Positions 1 to 11,196 of a stretch of 64,000 bases of DNA are shown here, in pieces. The position numbers were made by a program, and so were the translations under genes. This stretch comes from Diploptera punctata (lineage: Eukaryota > Arthropoda > Insecta > Blattodea > Blaberidae): positions 1 to 64,000 of the forward strand of contig JASPKZ010007284.1 in NCBI GenBank assembly GCA_030220185.1, written 5' to 3'. The notes beneath the pieces were generated by a model that saw only the letters and a list, made by a program, of their open reading frames with translations, ran no database searches and was not told the origin of the DNA. The stretch's first letter is position 1, and each line of letters begins with the position of its first letter.

Positions 1-144
1 GAGAAGAGTAATGAAAATTAAAAAAAAAATAGCAATGATTTTGTTATAAAATAAATGTCTATTGGGCTACAAGGCATTGCATTAATAGCAAAGTAACAAT
101 TAAGCTACTTTTAAAATTAGTTAATATACCTCTACCTCATGATT

Positions 145-844
145 TTTATCTCACTCTCTCTCTCTCTCTCTTTCTCTTCCTCTCTCTCTCTCTCTGTCTC
201 TTTTCTGCCTCTCTCTCTCTCTGTCTCTCTGCCTCTCTCTCTCTGTCTCTCTGCCTCTCTCTCTCTCTGTCTCTCTGCCTCTCTCTCTCTCTCTGTCTCT
301 CTGCCTCTCTCTCTCTCTGTCTCTCTGCCTCTCTCTCTCTCTGTCTCTCTGCCTCTCTCTCTCTGTGTCTCTCTCTCTCTGTCTCTCTGCCTCTCTCTCT
401 CCGTCTCTCTCTCTGTCTCTCCGTCTCTCTCTCTGTCTCTCCGTCTCTCTCTCTGTCTCTCCGTCTCTCTCTCTCTCTCTCTGTCTCTCCGTCTCTCCAT
501 CTCTCTCTCTGCCTCTCCATCTCTCTCTGCCTCTCCATCTCTCTCTCTGCCTCTCCATCTCTCTCTGTCTCTCTCTCTCTCTCTCTTGCTCTCTCGCCTC
601 TCTCTCTCTCTCCTCTCTGTTCTCCCTGCCTCTCTGCCTCTCTGCCTCTCGGGGGTGCCTCTCTCCTCCTCTCTCTCTCTTGTCCTCTTCTTTCCTCTCT
701 GCCTCTCTCTCTCTCTCTCATTCCTCGCTTCCTCTCTACTCTCTCTGTCTGTCTCTCCCATGTATCTCTGTCTCTTTCCGTCTCTGTCTCTTTCCGTCTC
801 TGTCTCTTTCCGTCTCTCTCTCTCTCTGTCTCTCTCTGTCTCTC

Positions 845-892
<48 letters not shown>

Positions 893-954
893 TGTCTCTC
901 TCTCTCTGTCTCTCTCTCTGTATCTCTCTCTCTGTCTCTCTCTCTGTCTCTCTC

Positions 955-987
<33 letters not shown>

Positions 988-1056
988 CTCTCTCTGTCTC
1001 TCTCTCTCTGTCTCTCTCTCTGTCTCTCTCTCTGTCTCTCTCTCTCTCTCTGTCTC

Positions 1057-1087
<31 letters not shown>

Positions 1088-1098
1088 GTCTCTGTGCC
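145..1098. repeat. Long (CT)n/(TCTCTG)n low-complexity array
   Basis: About 950 bp in which the plus strand is almost entirely C and T, broken by single G residues every 6 to 12 bases, with recurrent TCTCTCTGTC and CTCTCTGCC units. Stop codons are nearly absent, so several frames on both strands stay open and give Ser/Leu or Arg/Glu polymers; none is a believable protein. The purine strand is a dense run of GAGA motifs, which in insects can be bound by GAGA-factor-type proteins; that role is inference only. Confidence 0.95.
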
Positions 1099-1499
1099 TT
1101 ACTTCAACTTTACTTTTGTAGCTACTCTTAGATGCATCATCCACCCGGTCTTTAATATTATCGTTATATTTCTCCCTTGGTAGATACTTTTATATGCATC
1201 GCGCCACTCTGTCCTTAAGGGGACACGGCATGTCGTGAAATAATTTTTACCTAATTCTGAACCAGATTAATGTTTTTTTTTTTGCTTTTCAAGGACATAA
1301 AACGCATCCCTAGATGCATGTAATATAATCAAATCATCAGTTAAACACAATCAATAATATGACCATCTTGCACAGAGAAAATATTAACTGCAAAATCAAC
1401 ATCCTTAGAAGACATTGAAATCATAAAAGAAACAAAGAACGCAAACACGCTCAACGACCTGGACCCCTATATACAATCTATTAAAACCTTCAGTACCAT
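1099..1499. other. Unassigned AT-rich sequence
   Basis: No recognisable gene or repeat. It leads into a 5'-truncated LINE, and the last part before 1500 may be decayed LINE sequence, since short LINE-like codons can be read but with stops. Confidence 0.4.
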
Positions 1500-2088
1500 A
1501 GATGATTATGGATAACATCGAAGGTATAGGCAAAGAGAACATAAAACATAGAATTGAATTGAGTAGCAAAATAATATCATCATTAAATTCCATATGGTGG
1601 GATAAGCATATTTGGAAAGACACAAAAAAATATATTGGTAAAACATTGGTGGAATCTGTTGCAATGTACGGAAGTGAGGTATGGACAATCAATAAGTACT
1701 ACAAGAATAGACTAATAGCTCTAGAAATGGATTATTTACGAAGAAGTGCCAGAAAGTCTAAATTAGAACGTGTCACAAATAAGGAAATTAGAAACAAAAT
1801 GGAAGCAGAAGAAAGCATAATTGAAAGAATTGAGGAAAAGGAATTAAAGTGGTTAGGACATGTTTTAAGAATGGAAGATGAGCGATGGCCGAAGCAACTA
1901 TATGAATGGCATCCTAACAGAAAGAAGAAAAGAGGAAGACCAAGGTTAACATGGAAGGAAAACATGAAGACAGTAATGCAAGCTAGAGGGCTAAGCATCG
2001 AAGATGCCCAAGACCGTAGGCTTTGGAGGTTTGGCACGGGAAGACGGCAGCAGCTGTAAAAACCCGAAGATAGATAGATAGACCATTG
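1500..2088 (+). mobile_element. LINE-A copy 1, 5'-truncated non-LTR retrotransposon 3' end
   Basis: Carries the C-terminal part of a non-LTR reverse-transcriptase polyprotein (open frame 1502-2059), a short 3' UTR and a GATA-repeat tail at about 2069-2082. The downstream tandem-repeat tail instead of poly(A) is typical of several LINE clades that prime on short repeats. The 5' end is lost, as usual for LINE copies made by incomplete reverse transcription. No clear target duplication was seen. Confidence 0.8.
1502..2059 (+). CDS. C-terminal fragment of a LINE reverse-transcriptase polyprotein
   Basis: An open frame of 185 codons and the best preserved LINE-A coding piece here. It begins after the catalytic domain, so it cannot be an active polymerase. 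Around residues 45-62 is the YGSEVW segment found after the RT thumb in many insect LINEs. Near residues 115-123 is the KWLGHVLRM block, and near 143-152 the basic RGRPRLTW block, followed by an AQDRRLWR terminus. The annotated Met is only the first in-frame Met after truncation; the ancestral protein would start far upstream. Other LINE-A pieces at 10.5-11.1 kb and 13.0-13.7 kb carry the same blocks. Confidence 0.75.
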   Translation: MIMDNIEGIGKENIKHRIELSSKIISSLNSIWWDKHIWKDTKKYIGKTLVESVAMYGSEVWTINKYYKNRLIALEMDYLRRSARKSKLERVTNKEIRNKMEAEESIIERIEEKELKWLGHVLRMEDERWPKQLYEWHPNRKKKRGRPRLTWKENMKTVMQARGLSIEDAQDRRLWRFGTGRRQQL

Positions 2089-3416
2089 TAGATGCTGATA
2101 ATGGAAGAATGTCTTCTAAAGTGCCTACATTTTTTCATGTTTGACGATATTTTATAAACAGAAGTTTGTTTTTGGTTGAGGACAACATATACAACAGGTA
2201 CGAATTTTAAAATTTAAATATTTTAACAAACATTTAAATCAAAATCCACCTTTCGTTCATGCATTCATACTAAAAAGGAAATATGATGACTATTAACTAT
2301 CTGGGCATTAACGTATCGTAAATTCTGTATTGTGATAATTTTATACCTTTTAAAACAATAGCCATGAGATAACTCGGGATGATGTGCACTTTCCTCCAGA
2401 TAACCCTAGAAAGAATGTCAGGCCTTCACGTACTCAACTTTTTACAAAGTATTTCATGATGTTTTATAATATATTATTATTTTTTAGCTTTTACCAAAAA
2501 TTAGATCTAAAAGATGATCTAACCAAAGAAGTGTCTCAAATATGTATAATTCTCATATCTGAGAACAAATTGTCAATAACTTTAAAAAGAAACATAATTA
2601 TGAAAGAAAATTTTAATAAAATCAATTTATAACAAATAGATAATGTGAAGTTTATGATCAAAATAAGCAATTTACGAAATTAAATAATTTTATGTGGAAA
2701 TTTTCATATAACAAATACGATAGAAGGTAGGCGTGCAGCGGTATAAGACATGTTGTGGGGGCAAAACTGCGCAGTTACAGTTCCTATGGGGAAGGAATTT
2801 TCTATGAAATTTCAATTATATAGGACCGATGTCCACTGAAAAAATTATGTGGAATTTCTGTAGTTTAATAAATATCGGCTGTAACAGATGGGGGAATCGA
2901 CAGGCTAAAAGTATGTTACACATCTACGTTTTAGATTATTATCGCCAAAAATGGCCGACTCTTAGGTCAAGGGATTTGCAGCCCTGTCGCACCATGGAGT
3001 TAAATTTAGTTTAAGGATCTGAGAAGCAGAATTTTAAAACATAATAATAAAATGTTACCTGAAAGAATGTAATACAAAATATTTGTAAATTTAGAGTTAA
3101 ATTTGTTATAATGTCCAATAAGTTAGGTCTCAAAAATACATTCAATATTCTACGAGATAATTAACAAGCTTTTAAACGAAAAGTTCGGCATTTGAAAACG
3201 TATTTAATATTTACCTGATAGAGGAAGCGTTGTTTATAAATCTTTGAAACTCAAGTGTATAAATTGGTAAATAGAACCGTTTTAATGTTAACCTGTCAAA
3301 TCTTAATATTTTATTAATTCATTAAAAATAATACTTTTCAATTCTAAATCCAGTGGCGTCGCTTCGTAACGTTACAGTATTACGTCACCATTCTTGTTAT
3401 CACTATGACACAACAT
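2089..3416. other. Unassigned AT-rich intergenic sequence
   Basis: Roughly 1.3 kb without a recognised gene, RNA or repeat. Short open frames at 2384-2632 (82 codons) and 2829-3014 (61 codons) show no motif, no biased codon use and no similarity I recognise, so I do not call them as genes. Confidence 0.4.
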
Positions 3417-3427
3417 ACATTTTAAAC

Positions 3428-3809
3428 TTTTTTTAAATGTCCCAGGTTGTCCTTTTTGGATATTTATCTTGTTCTCTCCTGATATTGGCGTAATTGTAAC
3501 CCACTTCTGAGGTTGGGGCGCCTGGAAAGCGGGGTTACGTTTCCCCGATGATATGATGGATGATGATAATGGTGCGCCAGGAGAGTCCTTAATCCTAAGC
3601 TTAATCTAAGATGAATATGAATGATGATGATTGCGATAGCCATATGATGTTCGGGGACCGTTTGCGCCTTAAAATTTCCCGACATTTGTCTTACAGGCGA
3701 GGAAAACCCCCGATAAAAACTTCACCCAGAAAACGGTCCCGACCGGGGATCGAACCCGGGTCCGCTGCGTGACAAGACAGCGCGCTACCTCGAGACCACA
3801 GCGGTGGAC
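3428..3809 (-). mobile_element. SINE-A copy 1 (tRNA-derived), with 11-bp target duplication
   Basis: Reads on the minus strand from a tRNA-like head at the right end. Box A lies in the GAGGTAGCG segment and box B is GGTTCGATCCC. The body contains the conserved GGTCCCCGAA and GACTCTCCTGGCGCACC blocks, and the element ends in an A-rich tail. The 11-bp direct repeat acattttaaac lies at 3417-3427 and 3810-3820, which fixes the ends. Short open frames across it are chance. Confidence 0.9.
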
Positions 3810-3929
3810 ACATTTTAAACATAATACTTATTAAATCAACATTATTAAATTGAGCTATCGATTGAACGCAAGGGAAAAAAGTAGCATATTGATTTAAATT
3901 ACACATTACACTAGTTTTCTCGTAAAATA

Positions 3930-4529
3930 GCTATAGGCGTAGTTTTATCATAAGTAATGCCACGAGTGATTAACAATTTATCTAGAGAATTTGGAAATCA
4001 AGAGCGGCATTTTTAGGACTTTTTAACGAATAAAATTAAGCTGTTTACTCATAAATCATTGTTTAACTATAGTTATTTTAAAATATTTATATATTTAATG
4101 TAAACGGGGATGTTTGAAAACAAATCAGAAATGTGAGGTTATGTTCATTCACTGCTGCTTGATCATATTATTTATTGCCAAATAAGATCGCAATAGTGTA
4201 AGAGTGCACCCAAGTGGAGAAATAATGAAACACATCAAACTATATATCATAATCAACATTACAGGTTGTTCATTTATTTTTTAGTAAACAACTCAGTAAA
4301 ATCAAGGAATCGTTTCATTATTTGCTATATTCAATGTATTTGTTGGAGAAAAATAATGCTTTGACCTGTTCATAACATTAAAAAGGAGGAGCTTTCTTTA
4401 TCACAAAAGCAGGAGCTGATAAAGGGAAATCGATAAAGAGCGAGGTGAAACAAGACTGTCATTGGTTGTAAAACAACATTCATTGAAACTTGGTCATTGA
4501 CTAGCATTTGTGGCATGAGTTTAATAGTC
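3930..4529 (-). mobile_element. M-family repeat copy 1 (non-coding)
   Basis: Reverse-orientation relative of the repeats at 26.9, 38.9, 40.4 and 44.5 kb. It starts with the AAGTAATGCCACGAGTG end and finishes near CATGAGTTTAATAGTC. It has the CATTGGTTGTAAAAC segment, which matches the CCAAT-containing block of other copies. It lacks the terminal 89-bp hairpin and is clearly more diverged. No protein is encoded. Confidence 0.75.
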
Positions 4530-5299
4530 TTCAAAAAGCGATAAGTTACAATCTCAAATAACACTGGTCTATAAAAAAAACTAAATAAATTGAATCTACA
4601 TATATCTTTTCTATAGTGAATTAAAATAAGTTTTTTTCAGATTTGTTTCCCGTCAGGCAGGGTTTTATTTACACGTGTTCAAAATTTTGAAAGAATTAGT
4701 AGCTACTTACGAAACACTAAATGATAATATATGCGTAATTCTGGATTACTTAAAAAGTTGTACATGATGATTTTCTATCATATTTTGCGTTCGGGACTCC
4801 ATTTGCATTGGTACCTCTTTTCCATAATATACTGTAAAATCCCGTGATGAAAACGCTCATCAGAGGCAGTCCTAAGATTTGTAGGAAAAAGTCTAGGCGG
4901 GGGTCCAAGAAGTGAACTTTTAAAGGCATGTTGCATCCCACTGGTTGTATGAATTGGGAAGATCACTCATTATTCCACATATTTTTCTTCCTTGTTATTG
5001 CCAAGTAATCCACAAGACTTTTTGAATGATTTCCACGCTGCTCTTTTCGGTGGATGTAACAGTTTATCAAAATTTTCATCATCCGATATTAGTGATCTTA
5101 TTTTCTACCCTATACATTTTTTCCTATTTTGGATCACTTATTTTTGGAAATGTATATTTCATATACAGCCTTTGAAAAATCGATGGCGCAATTCTTAATT
5201 ATGGAAAGTTAAAGTTTTGAAGAGCGATTCACACCAGTACGTTGTTACGTGTGCTGCCTCCTTTGAGTTCAAATCGGGCGGCCTATGTCTTTCTTCATG
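4530..5299. other. Unassigned AT-rich sequence
   Basis: No feature recognised on either strand. The two overlapping minus-strand open frames near 4750-4966 are not recognisable proteins. Confidence 0.35.
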
Positions 5300-5460
5300 C
5301 AGTATTCGTATCGTTCGCTTCAGCAGAGTAGTCGGTAAGATACTCTCTTACAACGACGGAGGCCCAAGTTCGATCCTGGTCAGTAAGATTTTCTCTTTTA
5401 ATAACGTCGTTGATTTTCATAATGCCTACACGTTACGATGATTCGTTAAATAAATAAATA
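5300..5460 (+). mobile_element. tRNA-derived short retroposon with (AAAT)n tail
   Basis: A tRNA-like segment has a box-A-like GTAGTCGGTAAGAT and a box B AGTTCGATCC about 40 bases apart, followed by a short non-tRNA body and an AAATAAATAAAT tail ending near 5460. That layout is typical of a SINE. I see no second copy in the window, so family status is inference. Confidence 0.55.
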
Positions 5461-5721
5461 AATTTGTATAAGTAGGTAACTTAAATAAAGGAAACAGGTC
5501 ATATATTAAACATGAATAACGCTTGTAAAGTCTCAATACTTCGTTTACAAAACACAAGGCATAACAAGATCATCATAGCAACTCCGGCCATGAAAATCTA
5601 CGTGAATACATAAGAAGATTATTTCCACAATTAAAGCAAAACGCGTCTGATTAATTTAATACAATATACAAGTAAGACCTGGAGTATTGCATCGCTTCAT
5701 ACAGACTGTTTCTACCAGGAA

Positions 5722-5796
5722 CGGTTGTGGTCTAGTGGAGGGAAAGTTTGTTTCCCATACAAGAGGTCGCGTGTTTAATCCCGTTGTCTTGCTTTT

Positions 5797-5830
<34 letters not shown>
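5722..5830 (+). mobile_element. tRNA-like retroposon joined to a (CT)n tract
   Basis: The segment GTGGTCTAGTGGAGGG resembles a pol III box A, and GTGTTTAATCCCG about 45 bases later resembles a decayed box B. It runs into a pure (TC)n microsatellite at about 5800-5828. Probably a tRNA-derived retroposon; a decayed tRNA pseudogene is the alternative. Confidence 0.45.
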
Positions 5831-5831
<1 letters not shown>

Positions 5832-6059
5832 CTTATTTCAATTAATTTTATTAGTTTTTTATTTGTTTTGCCGTGTTTTATTTACAGAACTTATTGCACT
5901 ACCCATTTATGCGAAATTATTTTTCCTTGCAGGAAACACAACGAAATAGAACGGATTTTAGTTTATCAAATAGTTGTGCACTTGTGAACCAAGTAGCTGA
6001 CCTCTGATCATGCTTAATGACTTCGTTCTGGCACTTAAAAATTATCTATGCGCCATCAA

Positions 6060-6301
6060 TTAAGGGGTCCAATGAGAGTGGGAGTTATGCCACTTTGAGA
6101 AGAAATGGAAATAAATTGGGTTTTATAAAGCAATATATTACGAAATTATTTGTACAGTAAATGGGTAACTTATTTTTTTAACTTCCTGTTATGTAAACTA
6201 TGCAAAAGGAACAATATAAACTTTAATATATATAGCACTGATTATTTCCATTTCTTCTCAAAGTGGGGTAGCTCCCTTTCTCACTAGACCTCTCAATTCT
6301 T
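6060..6301. mobile_element. MITE with inverted terminal repeats of about 50 bp
   Basis: The left segment 6063-6113 and the reverse complement of 6247-6296 match over about 50 bp, including an identical inner block CCACTTTGAGAAG. The unit is about 240 bp with an AT-rich non-coding centre. A TCAATT hexamer lies just outside both ends and may be the target duplication. This is the structure of a non-autonomous DNA transposon; the parent superfamily is not clear. Confidence 0.75.
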
Positions 6302-7000
6302 TAAAGGCTATACATAAATGCAGCATAAGTTTCATCCATTGCTTTTACATCATCTTTTATAGTAACATGAAATTTAGCGCACACCGAGGATGCTTCTGGT
6401 CGAATTGTTTAGTATCGAAAATCACATAAAACAGTACAATACTTTCTTGATCAAGTTCCCATTAGGAAAACTATAACAATGGCTATAGTTCTAGCGTTCT
6501 TTCGCCTACTCCATTATCGCATTTGATTAATATATGTTGCATTGACTCTGATTAGTTATTCACTAGTACTTTGGGAGTGAGGTTTTCGCCTTAGGAAATT
6601 CCTGAAATGTAACTCAATTCGCCACAGAAATCTAATGCTTTAATATTTCTATACATATGTATCATTCATGTGTACATAGTAATGTCGTTTCTTAGAATTA
6701 AAAAAAAATGTTAATTATTTTTAGAGGACTAGTTACAATTGGTTCATGATAATTATGATCCTATAACTGGCAGTTGAAATCCTTTAATTCGTCGCCTGTC
6801 TCGTTAGTGAGACGTTTTCATTCTCAACATATGATTTTATGGGGAACTGATCGTTTTGTTAATTGTGCAATCAGGTGATTATTTTAGCGACCTATTAACT
6901 TCCTGGGTATTTCTAGTCCGTTATGAATAGCTATTGTATTTTTACCATACATGTCGCCTTTGTAAAATTATTATTGAAAATATATTTTTAATACTGATTG
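6302..7000. other. Unassigned AT-rich sequence
   Basis: About 700 bp of AT-rich sequence with no gene, RNA or repeat that I can support. Confidence 0.35.
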
Positions 7001-7004
7001 AAAA

Positions 7005-7460
7005 ATTAATGTAATTAAATTATTAATGTGACTCTTACGTTAAGGGAGGAAAGGGGATTACGAATATTTGAGAATAAAGTTCTTAGGAAAATTGTTGGAC
7101 CAAAGAGAAATGAACAGACAGGTGAATGGAGAAGACTACATAACTGTGAGATGCATGGTCTTTGTAAGAGGCCGGATGTAATAAGAACAGTTAAGTCTCG
7201 TAGACTGCGATGGGCATGACATATGGCACGAATGGGGAATGAAAGACGCGCATGGAAGCTTCTTGTAGGAAAACCAGAGGGAAAACGCGCAATTGGTAGA
7301 CCAAGAATCAGGTGGGAGAATAACATTAACTTTGATTTGAGGGAAGTAGATTATACAGGGAATGATTGGAAAGCATTAGCCCAGGATAGGGATGTATGGA
7401 GAGCTTATGTCCGCGCGGCCATGAACCTACGGGTTCGATAGTGCCAGTGGGAAAGTAAGT
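7005..7460 (+). mobile_element. LINE-B copy 1, 3' end with RT C-terminus
   Basis: Encodes the last 135 or so residues of a LINE polyprotein: a TLREERGLRIFENKVLRK block, RLRWA-HMARMGNER, RPRIRWENNI, and the terminal DYTGNDWKALAQDRDVWRAY block ending at 7441. One in-frame TGA at 7217-7219 replaces the Trp codon found in other copies, so it is a pseudogene. The 3' UTR is only a few bases, then a GTAAGTAA tail. Ten copies of this end occur in the window, all strongly 5'-truncated. Confidence 0.85.
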
Positions 7461-7674
7461 AAATTTTTAATGTTATTTTCATAGTCATTGCATTTTTTGG
7501 ATTACGTAGATATGCTATAGGATATAGTCTATTTATCTTGTAGCATTATCTATTTAAATATTTGTTACATTAGCCTATATATTTAATCTCCTGTAAATAA
7601 TATATATATATATATGTTTCAATTGTTAAAGTGGCGCCATATTGTAGCAGATATCATCGATAATATTTATAAAG

Positions 7675-8050
7675 TACTAGCTAATACCCGGCGTGCGCTG
7701 CTACTCCTAAATAAATGTTAATGTGTTTTTACCACCAGACGTGCGCTGTTATACTCTACTTTTTTGTAGAGTTTTTTTTAGATGTTCAATTCTGTGTACA
7801 TAAATCTGTGTATTTATTATGGTTTAGGCAGCGTAAGCCACTTATGCGTCAAAATAGGGACTTTTTTTTCACATTTTTCACTACAAAGGGTGATTTTTAC
7901 GTGTGAAGTGGTTGAGTATTACAACTCTCTTATAGCCTATGTTCATTCCCGGAATCTCCTGAACATTTTTCAAAAGCCCCATCTCAATCGGATGAACGGT
8001 ATCGCAGAGCACGCTTGCCCGGGAATCTACTTATCCCGATCTTCTTGGTA
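7675..8050 (+). mobile_element. R1 repeat, copy 1
   Basis: Begins with the ACTAGCTAATACCCGGCGTG terminus also seen near 25360 and, inverted, at 17790. It contains the internal block GTTTAGGCAGCGTAAG and the phrase ACTTATCCCGATCTTCTTGG. It is non-coding; open frames through it are chance. Superfamily not assigned. Confidence 0.65.
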
Positions 8051-8059
8051 TCAAAAAAA

Positions 8060-8250
8060 GAACTCAAAGCGCGACAGGCCTAGAAGGCTTTTGGCTGACC
8101 ATCCGGCTCTTGGCCTCACATCCACATATGTTAATAACAGAGGTAGACAATCATCTAGCCAGTATAGGGTGACATGTGCTCAACATGTCGGATCCTACAG
8201 CCGTTATAGCTGGTATTCTCTACCTGGAGTCGCTACTTATTGTAGCTATC
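8060..8250 (-). mobile_element. SINE-D body fragment
   Basis: The reverse complement matches the body of the SINE at 24462-24775, sharing ACCAGCTATAAC, CCGACATGTTGAGCAC and TGTGGATGTGAGGCC. The tRNA-like head is absent here, so this is a 5'-truncated or broken copy abutting the R1 repeat. Confidence 0.65.
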
Positions 8251-8251
8251 C

Positions 8252-8400
8252 AAATGCCTCACGATGCTGGGTGGGCACCGCACAGTGGGCCAGATACGAA
8301 ATTTAGCTGGAAAAAAGTATTTTACCAACTCTCGCCAATTCATCTTTATTCACTCTAAAATTATTGCCAGATGGCTGTTCTTCATTTATCTGAAAAGGAG
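8252..8400 (+). repeat. Repeat module shared with 16225-16380
   Basis: A stretch of roughly 140 bp that also occurs downstream of the SINE-D head at 16.2 kb. Shared blocks include CACAGTG-GCCAGA, GAAATTTAGC and the downstream TTTATTCACTCTAA segment. Probably the 3' part of a longer SINE-D variant. Confidence 0.55.
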
Positions 8401-8693
8401 GGGAGAATTCTGAAATTTATGTAGACAATATAAACATCGGAAGTTGCCGATAGTTAAGAACTCATCGGGTCTGCATCCCAATGGTGTACCGAGCTGTAGA
8501 AATAAATACGTTTTGCATTAAAGTTCAGTGAGTTATTCTTCTTATTCTATATGGATACTTTACCTCAAGGTTTGTACATTTCATTGATATGTTTAACATG
8601 TTTCGATACAAACAGATATTGTGTTAAATACACGTGGAATCATACCTTTGAAACACTAAAATATTTACACAATCGTTTTACTTTAAATTGAGC

Positions 8694-10043
8694 TACGAAA
8701 AAAACAGTTCTGAACAGTAGTACAAATTTTGGTTAGAATATAGTGATTTATGGACTTCAATTCCCGCACAATAACATGTGTGTAAATAATTGCGTTTTTT
8801 TGTAATTAGCTTTTTTATTAGAGGAGGGGGCCGGCAGCTGAGGCCTATCTTCGCGCGTAGAGAATTGTTTGATTTAATATATGAAGAAAACTGATCAATA
8901 GAGGCAATAAGTGATCCTCTATTAATAAATTACAGTTAGGGGATGTTCGAAGAATGTTTAAGAAAATTAAAAACTTTATTTAAAGCGATTTTCTAAAACA
9001 TAGGAAGTTGTACGAGAGAAAAAAGTTAGTTTTCTACTGACATTCTGATTGGCTAAAAGTAAATGTAAACTTTCTCGTTACTAAGAAATTAGAACAATGA
9101 TAGTCGTTGGAAAATCCTGTTCTATCTGCTTATGGAATTGTAAGACCCAAAATATCATTGGAAGAGGCTGGAATAAAAACAGAAAGTCTTATTTCTGCTG
9201 AAATGTCTGTCTTGGGAAGGTAGCATAAAAAATTTGCTTCCCTAGAAGCATTATAGGGTGGAAAAAATATCACAATCTCTCTTTTTTGACACCTAGTCTC
9301 ATGTTAATATATCGACATATTGATATTTTAGTGTCGAAAAAACAATGCTTCGTCCGACATAGAAGATAGGGGAGTTGAGCGGGGTGATTTGTAATGTTTA
9401 TTAATATTTTGAACTTATTTTTGTGTTTTTTTAGTAATGTCTTTAAAATATCAGCAGTATCCCGTTTACCATATGACCAAAGTGATATTTCTGTTGCAAG
9501 AGCAAGTTCATCGCGAGAGAATTCCTGCTTAAGTGAACATTAATTTTATTCCAGCCTCTTCGAAAGTTATTTTACGTCTTCCAATTCCATAAGCAGATGG
9601 AACAGAATTTTTCAACGACTGTCATTGTTCTAAATTAATTCTTCATAACGGGTAAGTTAACATCCACTCCTAGCCAATCAGAATATTTCATTAGAATTTT
9701 TTTTTCTCGCGCACAACTTAGTACGTTTGAGAAAATCGCTTTTCAAAAAAATATTGATTTTTAATATAATTTAAAACATTATGCTAACATCCCCTACCCC
9801 TAATTTGTTTACTAAATTTTAACTTATTGCCTCTATCTAACTTTTCTATCCATATTAAATCAAACAATTATTCTCTGCGCGCAACTGTAGGCCTCAGTAG
9901 CTGGCTACCTCCTGTAATGAGAAAGGTAATTTAAAAAAACACATTAATTTGCACACATGTTATTGTGCGGGAATTAAAATCCATAAATCACTCTTTATTA
10001 TAACTAACATTTGTACTACTGTTCAGAACTGTTTTCTTTGTAT
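8694..10043. mobile_element. Foldback-like element with inverted repeats of about 490 bp
   Basis: The left arm (8694-9178) and right arm (9544-10043) are imperfect reverse complements along their length. Landmarks present in both are CAGTTCTGAACAGTAGTAC, CCCGCACAATAACATGTG, AATCAAACAATT and CCATAAGCAGAT. The 365-bp loop (9179-9543) has no coding frame. Long inverted arms with a small non-coding centre are the hallmark of foldback elements or long-TIR non-autonomous DNA transposons. I could not define a target duplication. Confidence 0.85.
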
Positions 10044-10385
10044 ATAAAGGAAATTCAGTCAAGGGCGCTTGGAAGTTCTTGGACCCATTATTCCTATCTC
10101 CAATACATTACAGCCGGAATAGGTTCGTTACATGGTTAGTGAAATTTGGGGCCACTCAAAATGTTTATCAATTCCTTCACAAAACTTCAACTGGTGAATT
10201 CTTCTTATATTAATTCTTCATATAGAATTTAAAACAGATGTAACGCCATGCGATTTCTATTTGTGGCATAGACATGAATCACGTTTATGCAAGACCCATT
10301 ATGTAATTTTTGTATATTTTTTACTATTCGCTGGTTGAGTGCAAGAGAAGGACTTATGGCCTTAACTCTGCCAGCTAAAATAAAG

Positions 10386-10405
10386 CATTATTATTATCAT
10401 TACCG

Positions 10406-10475
<70 letters not shown>
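10386..10475. repeat. (ATT)n microsatellite
   Basis: About 28 ATT units, with one early interruption. It directly abuts the 5' break of LINE-A copy 2. The poly-Tyr stretch in the frame through it is an artefact. Confidence 0.95.
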
Positions 10476-11107
10476 GAATGTGAGTATCTGGGAGTAAAAT
10501 TAGATAAAGAGGATAAACAAGAAAGTGATATTAAGAACATAATAAATAAAGGTAGAGCAATGACAGCAACGATGAATGGAGTCTTATGGAACAGACATAT
10601 AACCAGGGAAAATAAGTTACAAATATATAATTCAATAGTGAGAAGTACTGTCACATATGGAGCTGTAGTTTGGAAAGAAATTCAACAAAAATTTAGAACA
10701 TAAACTTATGTCGATGGAAATGGATTTCTTGGGGAGAGCAGCAAGATGTTCAAAATTAGACAAAATAAGAATACTGGCATAAGAGAAAAAATTAATATTG
10801 GTTATTCAATTGTAGATTATATACGGTATAAGCAATTAAATTGGTATGGGCACGTACGACAAATGAAGAAGAAAGATTACCCAGGAAAACATTGGAATGG
10901 TGTCAGGAAAACATTGGAATGGTGTCCACATGGAAGAAGGAGGAGAGGAAGACCTCGAAACTCGTGGATGCAGGAAATAAGAACTGGAATGAGAGCAAGA
11001 GGACTGGAGGACATGGACTGGATTGAGAGAGACGAGTGGAGAAGAAAAATAAAACTTTAGGCACAGAAAGATGTGTAAACATTAAAATTCTGTATATAAA
11101 TAAGTAA
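10476..11107 (+). mobile_element. LINE-A copy 2, frameshifted RT C-terminus between two (ATT)n arrays
   Basis: The coding part runs from CEYLGVKL at 10476 through a TYGAVVW block at about 10640-10670. It continues after frameshifts to QLNWYGHVRQM (about 10834-10866) and a basic RRRRGRPRNSW block, ending at 11060. A 22-bp tandem duplication at 10883-10926 adds one of the frameshifts. The 3' UTR is short and passes into (AAT)n. Same family as the copy at 1.5-2.1 kb; a clear pseudogene. Confidence 0.85.
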
Positions 11108-11153
11108 ATAATAATAATAATAATAATAATAATAATTATTATTATTATTATTA

Positions 11154-11195
<42 letters not shown>
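11108..11195. repeat. (AAT)n followed by (ATT)n, a palindromic microsatellite
   Basis: About ten AAT units switch at about 11137 to ATT units, giving a self-complementary AT-rich tract. It starts as the tandem tail of LINE-A copy 2. Confidence 0.95.

Positions 11196-11196
<1 letters not shown>

Noticed and set aside
132..1183. Several long open frames on both strands over the CT-rich array
   Set aside because: They are products of a stop-poor simple repeat and encode only Ser/Leu or Arg/Glu polymers.
2384..2632. 82-codon frame as a small gene
   Set aside because: No motif, low-complexity AT-rich codons, and no promoter or homologue that I can recognise.
7782..8306. 174-codon frame
   Set aside because: It spans R1 and SINE-D repeat sequence and shows no domain; the frame changes between copies.
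10287..10703. 138-codon frame joining a poly-Tyr run to LINE sequence
   Set aside because: The first half is an (ATT)n array read in frame; only the LINE part is meaningful.
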